The position numbers and the translations under genes are program-made. A model generated the notes under the pieces. The model had not been told where the DNA came from and searched no databases. It was given only the letters and a program-made list of their open reading frames with translations. A stretch of DNA of 64,000 nt from Thermoflexus sp. (GTDB lineage Bacteria; Chloroflexota; Anaerolineae; Aggregatilineales; Aggregatilineaceae): the NCBI GenBank assembly GCA_020724465.1, contig DYGX01000005.1, positions 186,001 through 250,000 on the forward strand, written 5' to 3'. The number at the start of each line of letters is the position of its first letter. Position 1 is the first letter of the stretch. Shown in pieces: positions 8,070 through 18,138 of the stretch.

Positions 8070-9062
8070 TTGACTGCGGAAGGCCCTTACATTTTCGCCG
8101 GGACGTCCAATGAGCCGCTAGCCCGGGCGATTTGTGATCATCTCGGCGTGCCACTCCGTCCAACCCGCATCGAGCGTTTTAGCAATGGGACGCTGCGCGT
8201 CCAACTGGGCGAGAGCGTTCGCAACAAGGATGTCTACATCATCCAGTCCCTCACCAGCCCCGTACACCGCCACATGATGCAAATGTTGATGATGCTTGAC
8301 ATCGCGCACATGGGCGATGCGGCGCGGGTCACGGCAGTCATTCCATACTACTCGTATGGGCGCTCGGACAAAAAAGACGCCCCGCGCATCTCCATCACGG
8401 CCAAACTGGTCGCCAACCTGATCCAGACGGCGGGCGCCGACCGCGCGATCGCGATGGCGCTCCACTCGGCGCAGACGCACGGTTTCTTTGAAGTGCCGCT
8501 CGATCATCTGACGGCCCTGCGCGTGATCGCCGATCACTACAAAAAGCAGGACCTGACCGACACAGTCGTGGTGTCGCCGGATGTCGGTTACGCCAAGCAG
8601 GCGACCAAGCTGGCTTACGCGCTGCAGCTTCCGCTGGCAGTGGGCAGCAAGGTCCGTTTGGGCGACTCGGAGGTGGAGATCGCGACGGTGCTGGGCAGCG
8701 GCGGCCCGACGCCCAAGCGCGCGATTGTGATTGACGACGAGATCGCCACCGGCGGGACAATGGTTGAGATCGTGCAGGCGATGTCGCAGCAGGGGGTCGA
8801 GAAATTTTCGCTGGCCTGCACCCACGGGCTGTTCACTGGCAACGCGATCGAGCGCCTGAACGCGCTGTCGTGCGTGGACGAGATCGTCTGTACGGATACG
8901 GTCTACGCGCCGCACGCGATCAAGGGCCTGCGCAAGCTGCGGATCGAGTCCGTCGCGCCGGTCATTGGCGAGGCGATCCGCTGCAACCACGAGGGGCGCT
9001 CGGTGGGCGAGTTGTTCGCGTTCTGGACCGAAGACATGCCCCCGGAGAGCTGGTTCGGATAA
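8070..9062 (+). CDS. prs: Ribose-phosphate pyrophosphokinase (PRPP synthetase)
   Basis: The enzyme transfers pyrophosphate from ATP to ribose-5-phosphate, making PRPP for nucleotide, histidine, tryptophan and NAD synthesis. The 330-residue product has the N-terminal FSNGTLRVQLGESVRNKDV region, the ATP-loop signature IPYYSYGRSDKKDAPR, MALHSAQTHGFF and the PRPP-binding loop AIVIDDEIATGGTM. The start is TTG 8070, supported by a strong AAGGAGG 6 nt upstream; no closer ATG is available. The PRPP loop departs slightly from the usual DDIIDTAGT, as in divergent bacterial Prs homologues. Confidence 0.93.
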   Translation: MTAEGPYIFAGTSNEPLARAICDHLGVPLRPTRIERFSNGTLRVQLGESVRNKDVYIIQSLTSPVHRHMMQMLMMLDIAHMGDAARVTAVIPYYSYGRSDKKDAPRISITAKLVANLIQTAGADRAIAMALHSAQTHGFFEVPLDHLTALRVIADHYKKQDLTDTVVVSPDVGYAKQATKLAYALQLPLAVGSKVRLGDSEVEIATVLGSGGPTPKRAIVIDDEIATGGTMVEIVQAMSQQGVEKFSLACTHGLFTGNAIERLNALSCVDEIVCTDTVYAPHAIKGLRKLRIESVAPVIGEAIRCNHEGRSVGELFAFWTEDMPPESWFG

Positions 9063-9101
9063 GCTTCCCGGCTGCGGCACGGCAGCAGAAAGCGATCGTC
9101 G

Positions 9102-9545
9102 ATGGGTGAGCCATATCGCGGTCAGGGGTTTGCGCTGGATGTGCCGGTTGGGTGGACGGTCAGTGCAAGCGCGGCGTCTGGGGAGACCGTGTTCGCCGGC
9201 CCGCCGGAAGCCAGCGCGCGTCTGAGCGTGACGCGCCTGATCCTGCCGGAGCAAGACGCGAGCGAGGCTCTCGCCGCGCAGGCGGACGCTCTGCAGGCGG
9301 CCCGCTTCCCCGGCTGCGATCTGGTCGAGGAAGCGGTGTTTGAGGGCGAGGACGGTTCCCCGGCGCTCCACCGCGTGCTGCGCCAGGGCGAGGCGCAGGT
9401 CGAGCTGCTGCTGGTGCGCGGACCGGCGGCGTTGTTCGCCGCCGTCGCGGAGCATCCCGGCGGGCTGGCGCCTGAGGCATCCGAGCGTGTCGAGCGTGAC
9501 CTGATGCAGATGCTCGCCTCGTTCGCGCTCGACCGGGCCGGCTAG
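9102..9545 (+). CDS. Small DcrB/PsbP-like protein of unknown function
   Basis: The 147-residue protein begins with a strand pattern (GQGFALDVPVGWTV) typical of PsbP/DcrB-like folds and ends in an amphipathic helix. No signal peptide or catalytic residue is visible. It sits 39 nt after prs and 2 nt before the next gene and so is probably cotranscribed with both. Confidence 0.6.
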   Translation: MGEPYRGQGFALDVPVGWTVSASAASGETVFAGPPEASARLSVTRLILPEQDASEALAAQADALQAARFPGCDLVEEAVFEGEDGSPALHRVLRQGEAQVELLLVRGPAALFAAVAEHPGGLAPEASERVERDLMQMLASFALDRAG

Positions 9546-9547
9546 CG

Positions 9548-10438
9548 GTGACCGGGGCGCATGTGGCGCGGCGCAGAACGATCGCGACACTGGCGTTGCT
9601 GGCCGCAGTCGTGGCGCTGGCGCTGGTGTGGAGCGTTGTCCGGGAGCAGCGCGCGGTGAGGGGCGTCACCGGCTGGGTCAGCCCGATCCGGCGCAACCGG
9701 CTGCGGGCCATCTACGAGGCGGGCACGGCGCGCGGCAACCTGCCGGGCGTCTTTACCGTGGTGGGAGACAGCATCAGCGCGGACGCGCGCTTTCTGCAAC
9801 CGATTGGCCGGGGCGACTATGACCTGGGCGAGTACGGCGCGCTGCAGGCGGCGATCGACGCGTTCTGGCAGCCGAACGGGCGCGGCGAGCCGCCTTTCGC
9901 GGCGCGATCGTGGGCGGTGGCGGTCGGCTGGACAACCGCAGACGTGCTCGACCCGGCCTGGGGCGTGTTCGGCGTGTGCGGCGCGGACGAATCGCCGCTG
10001 GCGTGCGAGTACCGCACCGCCCGGCCCAGCGTCGCCCTGATCATGCTGGGGACCAACGACCTGGCGGCGGGGCGCCCGGTGGAGAGCTACCGCGCTAACC
10101 TGCAGCGCATCCTCGACCTCTCGCTGGAGATGGGCGTGATCCCGGTATTGAGCACCATTCCCCCCCAGCCTGTCAGCGCCGAGCGCGACGCGCGCGTCAG
10201 CGATTTCAACGCGGTGGTGCGCGAGCTTGCTGCCGAGTACGCGATCCCGTTGTGGGATTACTGGCGGGCGCTGCAAGACCTGCCGGAGCGGGGCATCAGC
10301 CCCGACGGCGTGCATCCCAACGGCCCGCCCGATGGCCGCGCCGCCGTGTTCGACGACGAACACCTGGCCTACGGCTACACGGTGCGCAACCTCGGCGCGC
10401 TGGATGCGCTTGAAACCGTGCGGCGCGCTCTGGGTTAG
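9548..10438 (+). CDS. SGNH/GDSL-family hydrolase, membrane anchored
   Basis: The protein has 296 residues from a GTG start. An N-terminal membrane anchor (about 8-30) is followed by an extracytoplasmic SGNH hydrolase domain. Visible blocks are VVGDSISADARF (nucleophile Ser), LIMLGTNDLAAG (block III Asn) and SPDGVHPNG (catalytic Asp-His). The family removes or transfers acyl/acetyl groups on carbohydrates and lipids; the substrate is unknown. The start lies 2 nt after the previous stop, indicating coupling. Confidence 0.83.
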   Translation: MTGAHVARRRTIATLALLAAVVALALVWSVVREQRAVRGVTGWVSPIRRNRLRAIYEAGTARGNLPGVFTVVGDSISADARFLQPIGRGDYDLGEYGALQAAIDAFWQPNGRGEPPFAARSWAVAVGWTTADVLDPAWGVFGVCGADESPLACEYRTARPSVALIMLGTNDLAAGRPVESYRANLQRILDLSLEMGVIPVLSTIPPQPVSAERDARVSDFNAVVRELAAEYAIPLWDYWRALQDLPERGISPDGVHPNGPPDGRAAVFDDEHLAYGYTVRNLGALDALETVRRALG

Positions 10439-10468
10439 CACCCGCTTCTTCGCCGCATGGAGCCTGCT

Positions 10469-12337
10469 ATGCTGATCACCGCCCGGCCGCACACCCCGAC
10501 GCGCTCGCTGATGTGGGCGCTGCTCATTTTGCTGCTGGCGGCGGCGCTGCGCGTCTCCGGCGCCGGTCACCGCGCCGTGTGGACCGACGAAGGCTGGACG
10601 GCCTGGGCCGCGCGCGATCACCGCCCGGCCGTGATTCTCGACAGGCTCGCTCACGACCGCCACCCGCCGCTGTACTATCTGACGCTCAGCGCGTGGTGGA
10701 CGCTGGCGGGGCCGTCGCATCTGGCGCTGCGCTTCCCGTCGATCGCTGCCGGGCTGCTGAGCGTGGCGCTGACATACCGCATCGGCGCGGACTGGCTGGG
10801 GCGGCGTGCGGCGCTCTACAGCGCGCTGCTGCTGGCGGCGCTGCCCCTGGCCGTGTACTACACCACCGAGATCCGCACCTACGGCTGGCTGCTGCTCGGC
10901 ACGGCGCTGACGTCCTTTTTCTTTCTGCGGGCGCTACGCCGGCCCGGCGGGCGCTACGCCGCGCTCTACGCGCTCAGCGCCGCGTTCATGCTGTACACGA
11001 TCTATCTGGGCGTGCTGGTGCTGGCCGTGCAGAGCGCGGTCGGGCTGGTGCTGTGGCGCGGATCGCTGCGGCGGAAGGGGGTGCTGGTCGCGGCGTGGCT
11101 GGGCGCGCTGGCGCTGTTCGCCCCCTGGCTGGCCGTGATCGTGACCGTGCAGGCGCGCGATCTATCCGCCGGGATCGGCGGCTTTCCGGGCAGCATCGAG
11201 ACCTCGCTCGACACGCTGCTGCCGGTGGCGCGCACCGTCTTCAGCGGGCAGGCGGCGCTGATCGGCGGCGCGTACCTGCTGGCGGTTGTGCGGCGGTGGC
11301 GCACCCCGCGCGCGCTGCCGGACGTGGCCTGGGCGTACATGGTGCTGGGTGGGGTGGGCGTGCTGGTGGGGATGATCGTCGCCAACCTGTGGTTCGGCGT
11401 GCTGGCGCCACGCACGCTGGCGTTTTTGACTCCCCTGCTGATGTTGGGGGCCGGGCTGGGCCTGAGCCTGCTTGACCGGCGCGCCGGGGCGATCCTGGCG
11501 CTGGCCTGGCTGGCGGTGATGGTTGCCGATCCGGGCACGATCCAGCCGCGCCTTGCTAGCGACCGCGCCGCCGCCGTGCTGGCACAGAACTATTCGCCCG
11601 GCGACGTGATCGTGCTGGAAACCGGCTGGGACGACAACGCCTTTCTCTACGAGATCGAGCGCGCGCTGGCCGATCCCGGCGCGCGCGTGATCCGCACGCT
11701 GCCCTGGGTCGATCACACGCGTCCGGTGCGCGAGTCGCCACTGGACCACCTCGGCGGGACGCTTGAGCGATCGCGCCGGGTGTGGGTGGTGCAGTGGCTC
11801 CAGCCGGGGCAGGTGCTGGCTGCACTGGACGGCGGCGCGTTTGGCTACCGGCGCGTGCAGACGGTCGAGGTGCCGGTCGGCGCAGAGTACGCCGCGCTCT
11901 ATCCCGATCATCCGGTGATCCTGGTGGCGCTCTTTGCGCGGGCCGATCCGGCGACGTCCCCGCGGGTGTTTGGGGATGCCCTCGCGCTGCGCGACGCGCT
12001 GCTGCCGCCGCGTGTCGCGGCAGGCGGTCGCCTGCACGTCGATCTGTGGTGGACGGCCCAGGGGCCGTTGGAACGCGATTACTCGGTCGGGGTCTACCTG
12101 ATGCCGCCTGACGCGGACATCGTGATCGCGCAGGACGACGCGCCGCCCGGCGATGTGCCCACTAGCGCGTGGGTTGCGGGTGCGCTGGTGTTCGACCGGC
12201 ACACGCTGCGGCTGCCGGCTGACCTGGCGCCGGGCACGTATCGCGTCGCAGTGAGCGTCTACTGGTTTGGGGACGGGCAGCCGCTGCCGGTCGAGGGCGC
12301 GCCCTATGCCGTGGTCGGCACGATCGCGGTGCGCTAG
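10469..12337 (+). CDS. GT39/ArnT-type membrane glycosyltransferase-like protein
   Basis: The 622-residue polytopic protein belongs to the GT-C superfamily. After the first transmembrane helix it shows the acidic loop WTDEGWTAW, containing the Asp-Glu pair typical of polyprenyl-phosphate-sugar-dependent transferases, then HDRHPPLYYLTL and about ten hydrophobic helices. The C-terminal part (about 430-622) is a soluble beta-rich domain. The likely role is transfer of a sugar from a lipid carrier outside the membrane. ATG 10469 is preferred over ATG 10457 because GGAG lies 7-10 nt before it. Confidence 0.78.
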   Translation: MLITARPHTPTRSLMWALLILLLAAALRVSGAGHRAVWTDEGWTAWAARDHRPAVILDRLAHDRHPPLYYLTLSAWWTLAGPSHLALRFPSIAAGLLSVALTYRIGADWLGRRAALYSALLLAALPLAVYYTTEIRTYGWLLLGTALTSFFFLRALRRPGGRYAALYALSAAFMLYTIYLGVLVLAVQSAVGLVLWRGSLRRKGVLVAAWLGALALFAPWLAVIVTVQARDLSAGIGGFPGSIETSLDTLLPVARTVFSGQAALIGGAYLLAVVRRWRTPRALPDVAWAYMVLGGVGVLVGMIVANLWFGVLAPRTLAFLTPLLMLGAGLGLSLLDRRAGAILALAWLAVMVADPGTIQPRLASDRAAAVLAQNYSPGDVIVLETGWDDNAFLYEIERALADPGARVIRTLPWVDHTRPVRESPLDHLGGTLERSRRVWVVQWLQPGQVLAALDGGAFGYRRVQTVEVPVGAEYAALYPDHPVILVALFARADPATSPRVFGDALALRDALLPPRVAAGGRLHVDLWWTAQGPLERDYSVGVYLMPPDADIVIAQDDAPPGDVPTSAWVAGALVFDRHTLRLPADLAPGTYRVAVSVYWFGDGQPLPVEGAPYAVVGTIAVR

Positions 12338-12418
12338 GCGCGCCTGCGCTACAATAGAGCTTGAGCGGGCCAGAGGCCGGTTCGCGTGCGAATGTATTTT
12401 TGCGAGGGGAAGAGAGCT

Positions 12419-14140
12419 TTGCACCACATCACCGATCATCCGCTGGCGCTTGGCCGCCAGGAACTGATGCTGACCGATGTGATTCAGGTGGCGCGGCAAG
12501 GGCGGCCGGTGGAGCCGCTGCCGGCGGGCAGCCCGGCCAACGGCGCATCCGGGGCGCGGCTGGCGCGCGTGCTGCGCAGCGCGGCGTGGGTCGAGCAGGC
12601 GCTGGGCGAGATCGAAGCCGCCGCGAGCGAGGGCCGCGAGCCGCTGGTCATCTACGGCGTCAACACGGGCTTTGGCGACAACGCCGGACGAGCCGTCTTC
12701 CGCGATCGCGAGCTGGCCGGGCGGCTGAGCCGCAACCTGCTGCTGAGCCACGCGACCGGCGTCGGCGCGCACCTGCCGCCGGACGTCGTCCGGGCCGCGC
12801 TGCTGATTCGCGCCAACACGCTCGCCCAGGGCTATAGCGGCGTGCGGCGCGAGGTGATCAACACGCTGGTCGCCATGCTCAACCGCGGCGTGATCCCGGC
12901 CATGCCCGCCCAGGGATCGCTCGGCGCGTCCGGCGATCTGGCGCCGCTGGCGCATCTGGCGCTGGTACTCAGCGCGCCTGCGCCCGGCGAGGATCCGCAC
13001 CCCGGCGCCAGCGGCCAGGCCTACTGGCAGGGCGTGCTGGTCGATGGGGCCGAGGCGATGGCCGCGGCGGGAATCCCGCGCGTGACGCTCGGCGCGAAAG
13101 AAGGCGTGGCGCTGATCAACGGCACGGCGGTGAGCGCGGCGATCGGCGTGCTGGCGTGGCACGATGCATTTCGGGCACTGGCCGCCGCCGAGATCGCGCT
13201 GGCCCTGTCGCTTGAGGCGCTGCGCGGCTATCGCGACGCGTACCTGCCGCACCTGCACGCAGTGCGCGGGCATCCGGGCCAGGCACGGGTGGCGGCGTTT
13301 GTCCTCGATCTGCTGGCGGGCAGCGACCTGGTGCGCGGCGATGCGGACCGCGACCTGGACCCGGCTGAGGGTCCGCCCCAGGACCCCTACTGCCTGCGGG
13401 CGGCGCCGGTCGTGTTCGGCGCGGTGCTGGACACGCTGGAATATGTGCGCGGCGTGCTGGAGCGCGAGATCAACGCCGTGACCGACAACCCGCTGATCTT
13501 CGCCGACGACGACGGCCCGCTGCACCTGCCACGCCTGAATAAGGCGGTGTCGGGCGGCAATTTCCACGGGGCGCCGGTCGGCTACGCAATGGACTTCATG
13601 AAGATCGCGCTGGCGGACCTGGCGAGCATCTCCGAGCGGCGCACCTTCATGCTGACCGATGCGCGGCTGAATCGCGGTCTGCCCCCCTTCTTGATCACCG
13701 ATCCGCCCGGCGAGGAAGGGGTAAACAGCGGCCTGATGCTGGCGCAGTACACCGCCGCCGCGCTGGTCAGCGAGAACAAAGGGCTGGCGCATCCGGCCAG
13801 CGTCGACAGCATCCCCAGCAGTGCCAACCGCGAAGACCACGTCAGCATGAGCACCATCGCCGCGCGCCAGGCGGCACAGATTGTGGCGCACACGCAGACG
13901 GTGATCGCGATCGAGCTGCTGTGCGCGTTTCAGGCGGTCGAGCTGCGGCTGGCGGCGGACCCCGATCGGCGGTTGGGGCGTGGCACGGCGGCAGTGCGGG
14001 ACGCGCTGCGCAGCGTCGAGATCGCGCCGGGCGTGCCGCTGCGCCCGATCACGCGCGATGTGCCGCTGGGGCCGTATATCGACGCGCTGGTCGAAGTGGT
14101 GCGCCGGGGGACGTTGCTCGATATCATTCACGCGCTGTGA
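12419..14140 (+). CDS. hutH: Histidine ammonia-lyase
   Basis: HutH deaminates L-histidine to trans-urocanate. The MIO electrophile precursor is Ala170-Ser171-Gly172 in GSLGASGDLAPLAHLA. Other family signatures are YGVNTGFGDNAGR, LLSHATGVG, QDPYCLRAAP, TDNPLIFAD, SGGNFHGAP and SSANREDHVSM. TTG 12419 (573 residues) is preferred because GAGGGGAAGAG is just upstream and it places the LALGRQELMLTDV segment as in other HutH proteins; GTG 12386 and ATG 12392 are alternatives. No hutU, hutI or hutG lies nearby, so a stand-alone role or another aromatic substrate cannot be excluded, although the motifs favour histidine. Confidence 0.87.
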   Translation: MHHITDHPLALGRQELMLTDVIQVARQGRPVEPLPAGSPANGASGARLARVLRSAAWVEQALGEIEAAASEGREPLVIYGVNTGFGDNAGRAVFRDRELAGRLSRNLLLSHATGVGAHLPPDVVRAALLIRANTLAQGYSGVRREVINTLVAMLNRGVIPAMPAQGSLGASGDLAPLAHLALVLSAPAPGEDPHPGASGQAYWQGVLVDGAEAMAAAGIPRVTLGAKEGVALINGTAVSAAIGVLAWHDAFRALAAAEIALALSLEALRGYRDAYLPHLHAVRGHPGQARVAAFVLDLLAGSDLVRGDADRDLDPAEGPPQDPYCLRAAPVVFGAVLDTLEYVRGVLEREINAVTDNPLIFADDDGPLHLPRLNKAVSGGNFHGAPVGYAMDFMKIALADLASISERRTFMLTDARLNRGLPPFLITDPPGEEGVNSGLMLAQYTAAALVSENKGLAHPASVDSIPSSANREDHVSMSTIAARQAAQIVAHTQTVIAIELLCAFQAVELRLAADPDRRLGRGTAAVRDALRSVEIAPGVPLRPITRDVPLGPYIDALVEVVRRGTLLDIIHAL

Positions 14141-14166
14141 GCCGTTTTGCCGACCTGGAGCAGACG

Positions 14167-14742
14167 ATGATGGCCCAACCCAAAGCCATTCTGCGCGATT
14201 TCCCTGACCACCTCGAAACGGAACGGCTGATCCTGCGCGCGCCGCGCCCCGGCGATGGTGTGGCAGGCAACGAGGCGATCCACGAGTCGGCACGCGAGCT
14301 GCAGCCCTGGATGCCCTGGGCCAACCCGCTGCCCGCGCCGGAAGACACCGAGGAAGTGTACCGGCGCATGGCGGCGCAGTGGCTGACGCGCGAAAGCCTG
14401 CCGCTGATTCTGCTGCGCAAAGAGGACGGCCTGTTCGTCGGGGGCAGCGGGTTGATGTGCCGCGACTGGAACGTGCCCTTTTTCGAGATCGGCTATTGGG
14501 TGCGAACCAGCCTGCAAGGGCAGGGCTACATCACCGAGGCGGTGCTGGCGCAGACGCGCTTCGCGTTCGACGTGCTGGGCGCGCGGCGGATCGAGATCCG
14601 GTGCGACGCGCGCAACACGCGCAGCGCTCGCGTCGCCGAGCGCGCCGGGTACACGCTGGAAGGGCGGCTGCGACATTTCGCGCGCGCCGTGGATGGCACG
14701 CTGGCCGATATCTTGATCTACGCGCTGACGGCAGACGACTGA
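14167..14742 (+). CDS. RimJ/RimL-type GNAT acetyltransferase
   Basis: The 191-residue protein is of the RimJ/RimL type. It opens DHLETERLILRAPRPGDG, has EIGYWVRTSLQGQGYITEAV as the acetyl-CoA loop, then RIEIRCDARNTRSARVAERA and GYTLEGRLRHF. Relatives acetylate N-termini of ribosomal proteins or small amines; the substrate is not evident. GGAGCAG lies upstream of ATG 14167. The gene follows hutH by 26 nt. Confidence 0.88.
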   Translation: MMAQPKAILRDFPDHLETERLILRAPRPGDGVAGNEAIHESARELQPWMPWANPLPAPEDTEEVYRRMAAQWLTRESLPLILLRKEDGLFVGGSGLMCRDWNVPFFEIGYWVRTSLQGQGYITEAVLAQTRFAFDVLGARRIEIRCDARNTRSARVAERAGYTLEGRLRHFARAVDGTLADILIYALTADD

Positions 14743-14748
14743 CCGGCG

Positions 14749-15150
14749 CTAGCGGTTCGTGTTCATCGAAAGCAGCAGCGCGGGATGCGTTGCGATGCGG
14801 TGCAGGGCTTCGTCGCGCGTCTGGCAGAACACAAAATCGTGCTTGGCCGCGATCAGCCCCAGGCTGATGGCAAGCGCGCGCAGGTAGGGGTTGGCGCCAA
14901 CCACGCCCACCACACTGACCCGCTCGTCGCTGACGACACGCGACTGTTGCAGCGGGGCGAACAGCTCGGCGGGGATGGTGAGCAGTTGAGTCAGGTCCAG
15001 CACGACCGCGACGCGACTTCCCGGGCGGATGGCGTCGAAATAGGGCGTTTCACGCTCACGCAGCGTTTCCAGATCGTGAAGGGTAATACGTCCGCTGAAT
15101 TCGTAATAAAGCAGGGGTCCCGATTCGAGGTATTCGACGGTGATTGGCAT
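14749..15150 (-). CDS. STAS-like (SpoIIAA-type) protein
   Basis: The 133-residue cytoplasmic protein has the STAS-like pattern: strand ITVEYLESGPLLYYEFSGRIT, helix LETLRERETPYFDAI, strand VAVVLDLTQLLTIPAE and an amphipathic helix. Such proteins act as anti-anti-sigma-like or lipid-binding modules. No conserved phosphorylatable serine is obvious. The gene is convergent with the upstream acetyltransferase and divergent from hisS. Confidence 0.6.
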   Translation of the reverse strand: MPITVEYLESGPLLYYEFSGRITLHDLETLRERETPYFDAIRPGSRVAVVLDLTQLLTIPAELFAPLQQSRVVSDERVSVVGVVGANPYLRALAISLGLIAAKHDFVFCQTRDEALHRIATHPALLLSMNTNR

Positions 15151-15275
15151 AGCTGACGGGCGTCCTTCGCTGGCTGATAGTAGTCTATTGTAGGCGAAAC
15201 GCGTGCGCGCGACAAGCTGGCTGTCCAGCGATCGTTCCAGACAGCCTGACTTCTGCGGGCTTCTCAGGCGGGCGC

Positions 15276-15304
15276 TTTACAACCCCAGGCAGGCCGTCTA
15301 TACT
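15276..15304 (+). promoter_or_regulatory. hisS promoter
   Basis: TTTACA (15276-15281) and TATACT (15299-15304) are separated by exactly 17 nt. Transcription would start near 15311, about 10 nt before the ribosome-binding site of the leader peptide. This is the best sigma-70-type promoter in the window. Confidence 0.75.
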
Positions 15305-15334
15305 TGAACAATGCAGCTACGAGGAGAATATCAC

Positions 15335-15376
15335 ATGCGCCGTCCTGTGCCGCACTCCCATTCCGCGCTTGCATGA
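15335..15376 (+). CDS. Histidine leader peptide of hisS attenuator
   Basis: A 13-codon ORF, MRRPVPHSHSALA, starts at ATG 15335 with GAGGAGA upstream. Two histidine codons (15353 and 15359) sit in the middle. The sequence CGCTTGCATG at its end (15366-15375) can pair with CATGAGAAGCG (15401-15411), which would take away the 5' base of the downstream terminator stem. A ribosome stalled at the first His codon leaves this pairing free, whereas one reaching the stop would cover it. Two His codons in 13 is fewer than in the classical enterobacterial his leader. Confidence 0.65.
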   Translation: MRRPVPHSHSALA

Positions 15377-15407
15377 CGATCAGGCGACGCGTGCGCGATG
15401 CATGAGA

Positions 15408-15437
15408 AGCGAGGGCACCGGGCGCCCCGCTTTTTTT
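15408..15437 (+). terminator. Intrinsic terminator in the hisS leader (attenuator)
   Basis: The arms AGCG-A-GGGC (15408-15416) and GCCC-CGCT (15423-15431) form a GC-rich stem with one bulge. The stem runs into a tract of seven T residues (15431-15437), 42 nt before hisS. Being upstream of the gene it can only serve conditional termination. Confidence 0.75.
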
Positions 15438-15479
15438 GTGTCCCCGCCCGGACCAGACAGGCGATATGGAGAACGAAGC

Positions 15480-16810
<1,331 letters not shown>

Positions 16811-16817
<7 letters not shown>

Positions 16818-16980
16818 AAGCAGCAGTGAAGCAGCTACAGGCAGCAAAGAACAGCCAACAGCAGCAAACGGCAGCGAAATGCAGCAGGGCGATCGAGGCG
16901 GTCGCCCTGCTTTCGCCTCCGCCTGTTGCTGAAAAGCGTTCTTTTGCTCTTGGGCTGTTCTTAAGCTGCTTTTCTGCTGC
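16811..16980. repeat. Array B of 10-nt repeats with inverted arms
   Basis: Eight CAGC-type units start at 16811, 16821, 16832, 16842, 16852, 16862, 16872 and 16882, a period of 10 to 11 nt. They form the left arm, and the hisS stop codon lies in the first unit. A perfect hairpin sits in the centre. The right arm (about 16945-16980) has three to four inverted GCTGYTTNTN-like units and is more degenerate. The array occupies the whole gap between convergent hisS and the DinB gene. Confidence 0.8.
16884..16910 (+). terminator. Hairpin between hisS and DinB gene
   Basis: A perfect 9-bp stem (GCAGGGCGA at 16884-16892 and its complement at 16902-16910) with a 9-nt loop is followed by TTTCGCC. It is suited to end transcription of hisS and possibly of the converging gene, but the T-tract is short. 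Confidence 0.55.
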
Positions 16981-16991
16981 TCTTTGCCCGG

Positions 16992-17489
16992 CTATGCCTG
17001 CTCCCACAGATAGAGCATAAAATCCTGCTCCAGTGTGGGAGCGCCGGCGCGGTGCAGGATGGGCAGGATCTGCGCGCGGTGATCGGTGCCGTGGTTGACG
17101 ACGTGGAGCAGAATCTCCCACACCGTGTTCGTGACCGGCTCCGGGCGGCGCGAGATGGGAAACGTCACCGGGCGGTGCAGATCCGCGTCGGTCAGCCCGT
17201 CGAGGAAGGCTTTAAAATGGGCCTCGATTTCATCCCATTTCGCCCGCGCTGCGGCCCTGGTCGGATAGTCGTTGTAGTTCAGGCGGTCGGGAAGCGGTGT
17301 GCCGGCCACGCGCGCAAGCCACCGCTGCTCGACGCTGGCGAGGTGAACCATATGATTTCGCACCGAGCCGATCGAGTAGTTCACCGGCGCGACGAACTGC
17401 TCGTCGGTCAGGTGATCGATGCACTCCCAGATGCGGCGGTGCAGCGCAAAGTGATACGCAAACAGCCTGCGCAGGTCGTCGGCGTTCAT
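16992..17489 (-). CDS. DinB/YfiT-family protein
   Basis: The 165-residue four-helix-bundle protein of the DinB superfamily carries metal-binding histidines in SVRNHMVHLASVEQRW and HVVNHGTDHRAQI, the usual triad positions. Relatives are thiol-dependent S-transferases or metal-dependent hydrolases. It overlaps the upstream DUF4919 gene by 4 nt, indicating translational coupling. Confidence 0.83.
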   Translation of the reverse strand: MNADDLRRLFAYHFALHRRIWECIDHLTDEQFVAPVNYSIGSVRNHMVHLASVEQRWLARVAGTPLPDRLNYNDYPTRAAARAKWDEIEAHFKAFLDGLTDADLHRPVTFPISRRPEPVTNTVWEILLHVVNHGTDHRAQILPILHRAGAPTLEQDFMLYLWEQA

Positions 17490-18079
17490 GGCGTCTCATC
17501 CTTCGACGCGGCCTCGTGCGCGTCCATCCGTCGGTTGAGCCAGGCATAGGGCAGATCGATGTTGAAGTAGATCTTGAACGGCGGCGTGCCGTCGGGGGCG
17601 TGCAGCGGGCGGACCTCGAACATATCCACCCGCCGTCCTTGGTAATCGATCAGCGACTGGCGGCCGGGTTCCAGCCCGACGATCCGCATGATGGTGTACT
17701 CTTCCGGAATGTCGATTACGATGAAGGCGCTGTCCGGCTCGCGGCCTGTTCCTGTGTTGAGGATCGCCTCGATCAGCCCCTTGGCGAAGGCGTGATGGTA
17801 GGCGGCGCGCTCGACGTTCTCGCGCATGGTGTGGACGTAGGCCGCCGCCATGTGCGCTTCGATGTCAAGGTAATTGGCGTGCAGCAGCTGCTCGGCGGCC
17901 TGGAGCGCGCCGTCCAGATCCGACGAGCGCAGCGCCGTATCCAGCGCCGCGATCAGGCCGCGCTGCTGCGTGTAGGGCCGGTATTGGTCGGAGCGCACGT
18001 AGGCCATGCGCAGGGCGTGAAAATCGGCGCTATAGGGATCAGCCTGAGCAGCGGCCAGCAACTCGGCATAGGTGGTCAT
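17486..18079 (-). CDS. DUF4919 protein
   Basis: The 197-residue helical protein resembles DUF4919, with YAELLAAAQADPYSADFHALRMAY at the N-terminus and FKIYFNIDLPYAWLNRRM near the C-terminus. Function is unknown. ATG 18079 is chosen over an upstream in-frame start because the family homology begins there. It is coupled to the DinB gene by an ATGA overlap. Confidence 0.7.
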   Translation of the reverse strand: MTTYAELLAAAQADPYSADFHALRMAYVRSDQYRPYTQQRGLIAALDTALRSSDLDGALQAAEQLLHANYLDIEAHMAAAYVHTMRENVERAAYHHAFAKGLIEAILNTGTGREPDSAFIVIDIPEEYTIMRIVGLEPGRQSLIDYQGRRVDMFEVRPLHAPDGTPPFKIYFNIDLPYAWLNRRMDAHEAASKDETP

Positions 18080-18138
18080 GGGCGGGGGTCCTCCGGCCAG
18101 GGTGCGGTGCTCCAATCATAACCCGCCCGTGCTGCCTG

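Noticed and set aside
11162-14293. Very long antisense open frame (about 1040 codons) opposite the GT39-like gene, hutH and the acetyltransferase
   Set aside because: It is a codon-bias shadow in GC-rich DNA: Arg/His/Ala-rich, no domain, and it covers three convincing genes on the other strand.
15311-15479. T-box riboswitch in the hisS leader
   Set aside because: The leader is only about 127 nt to the terminator, with no recognisable stem I or AG bulge. A GGCACC near the T-box core sequence lies inside the terminator stem itself. The leader-peptide model explains more.
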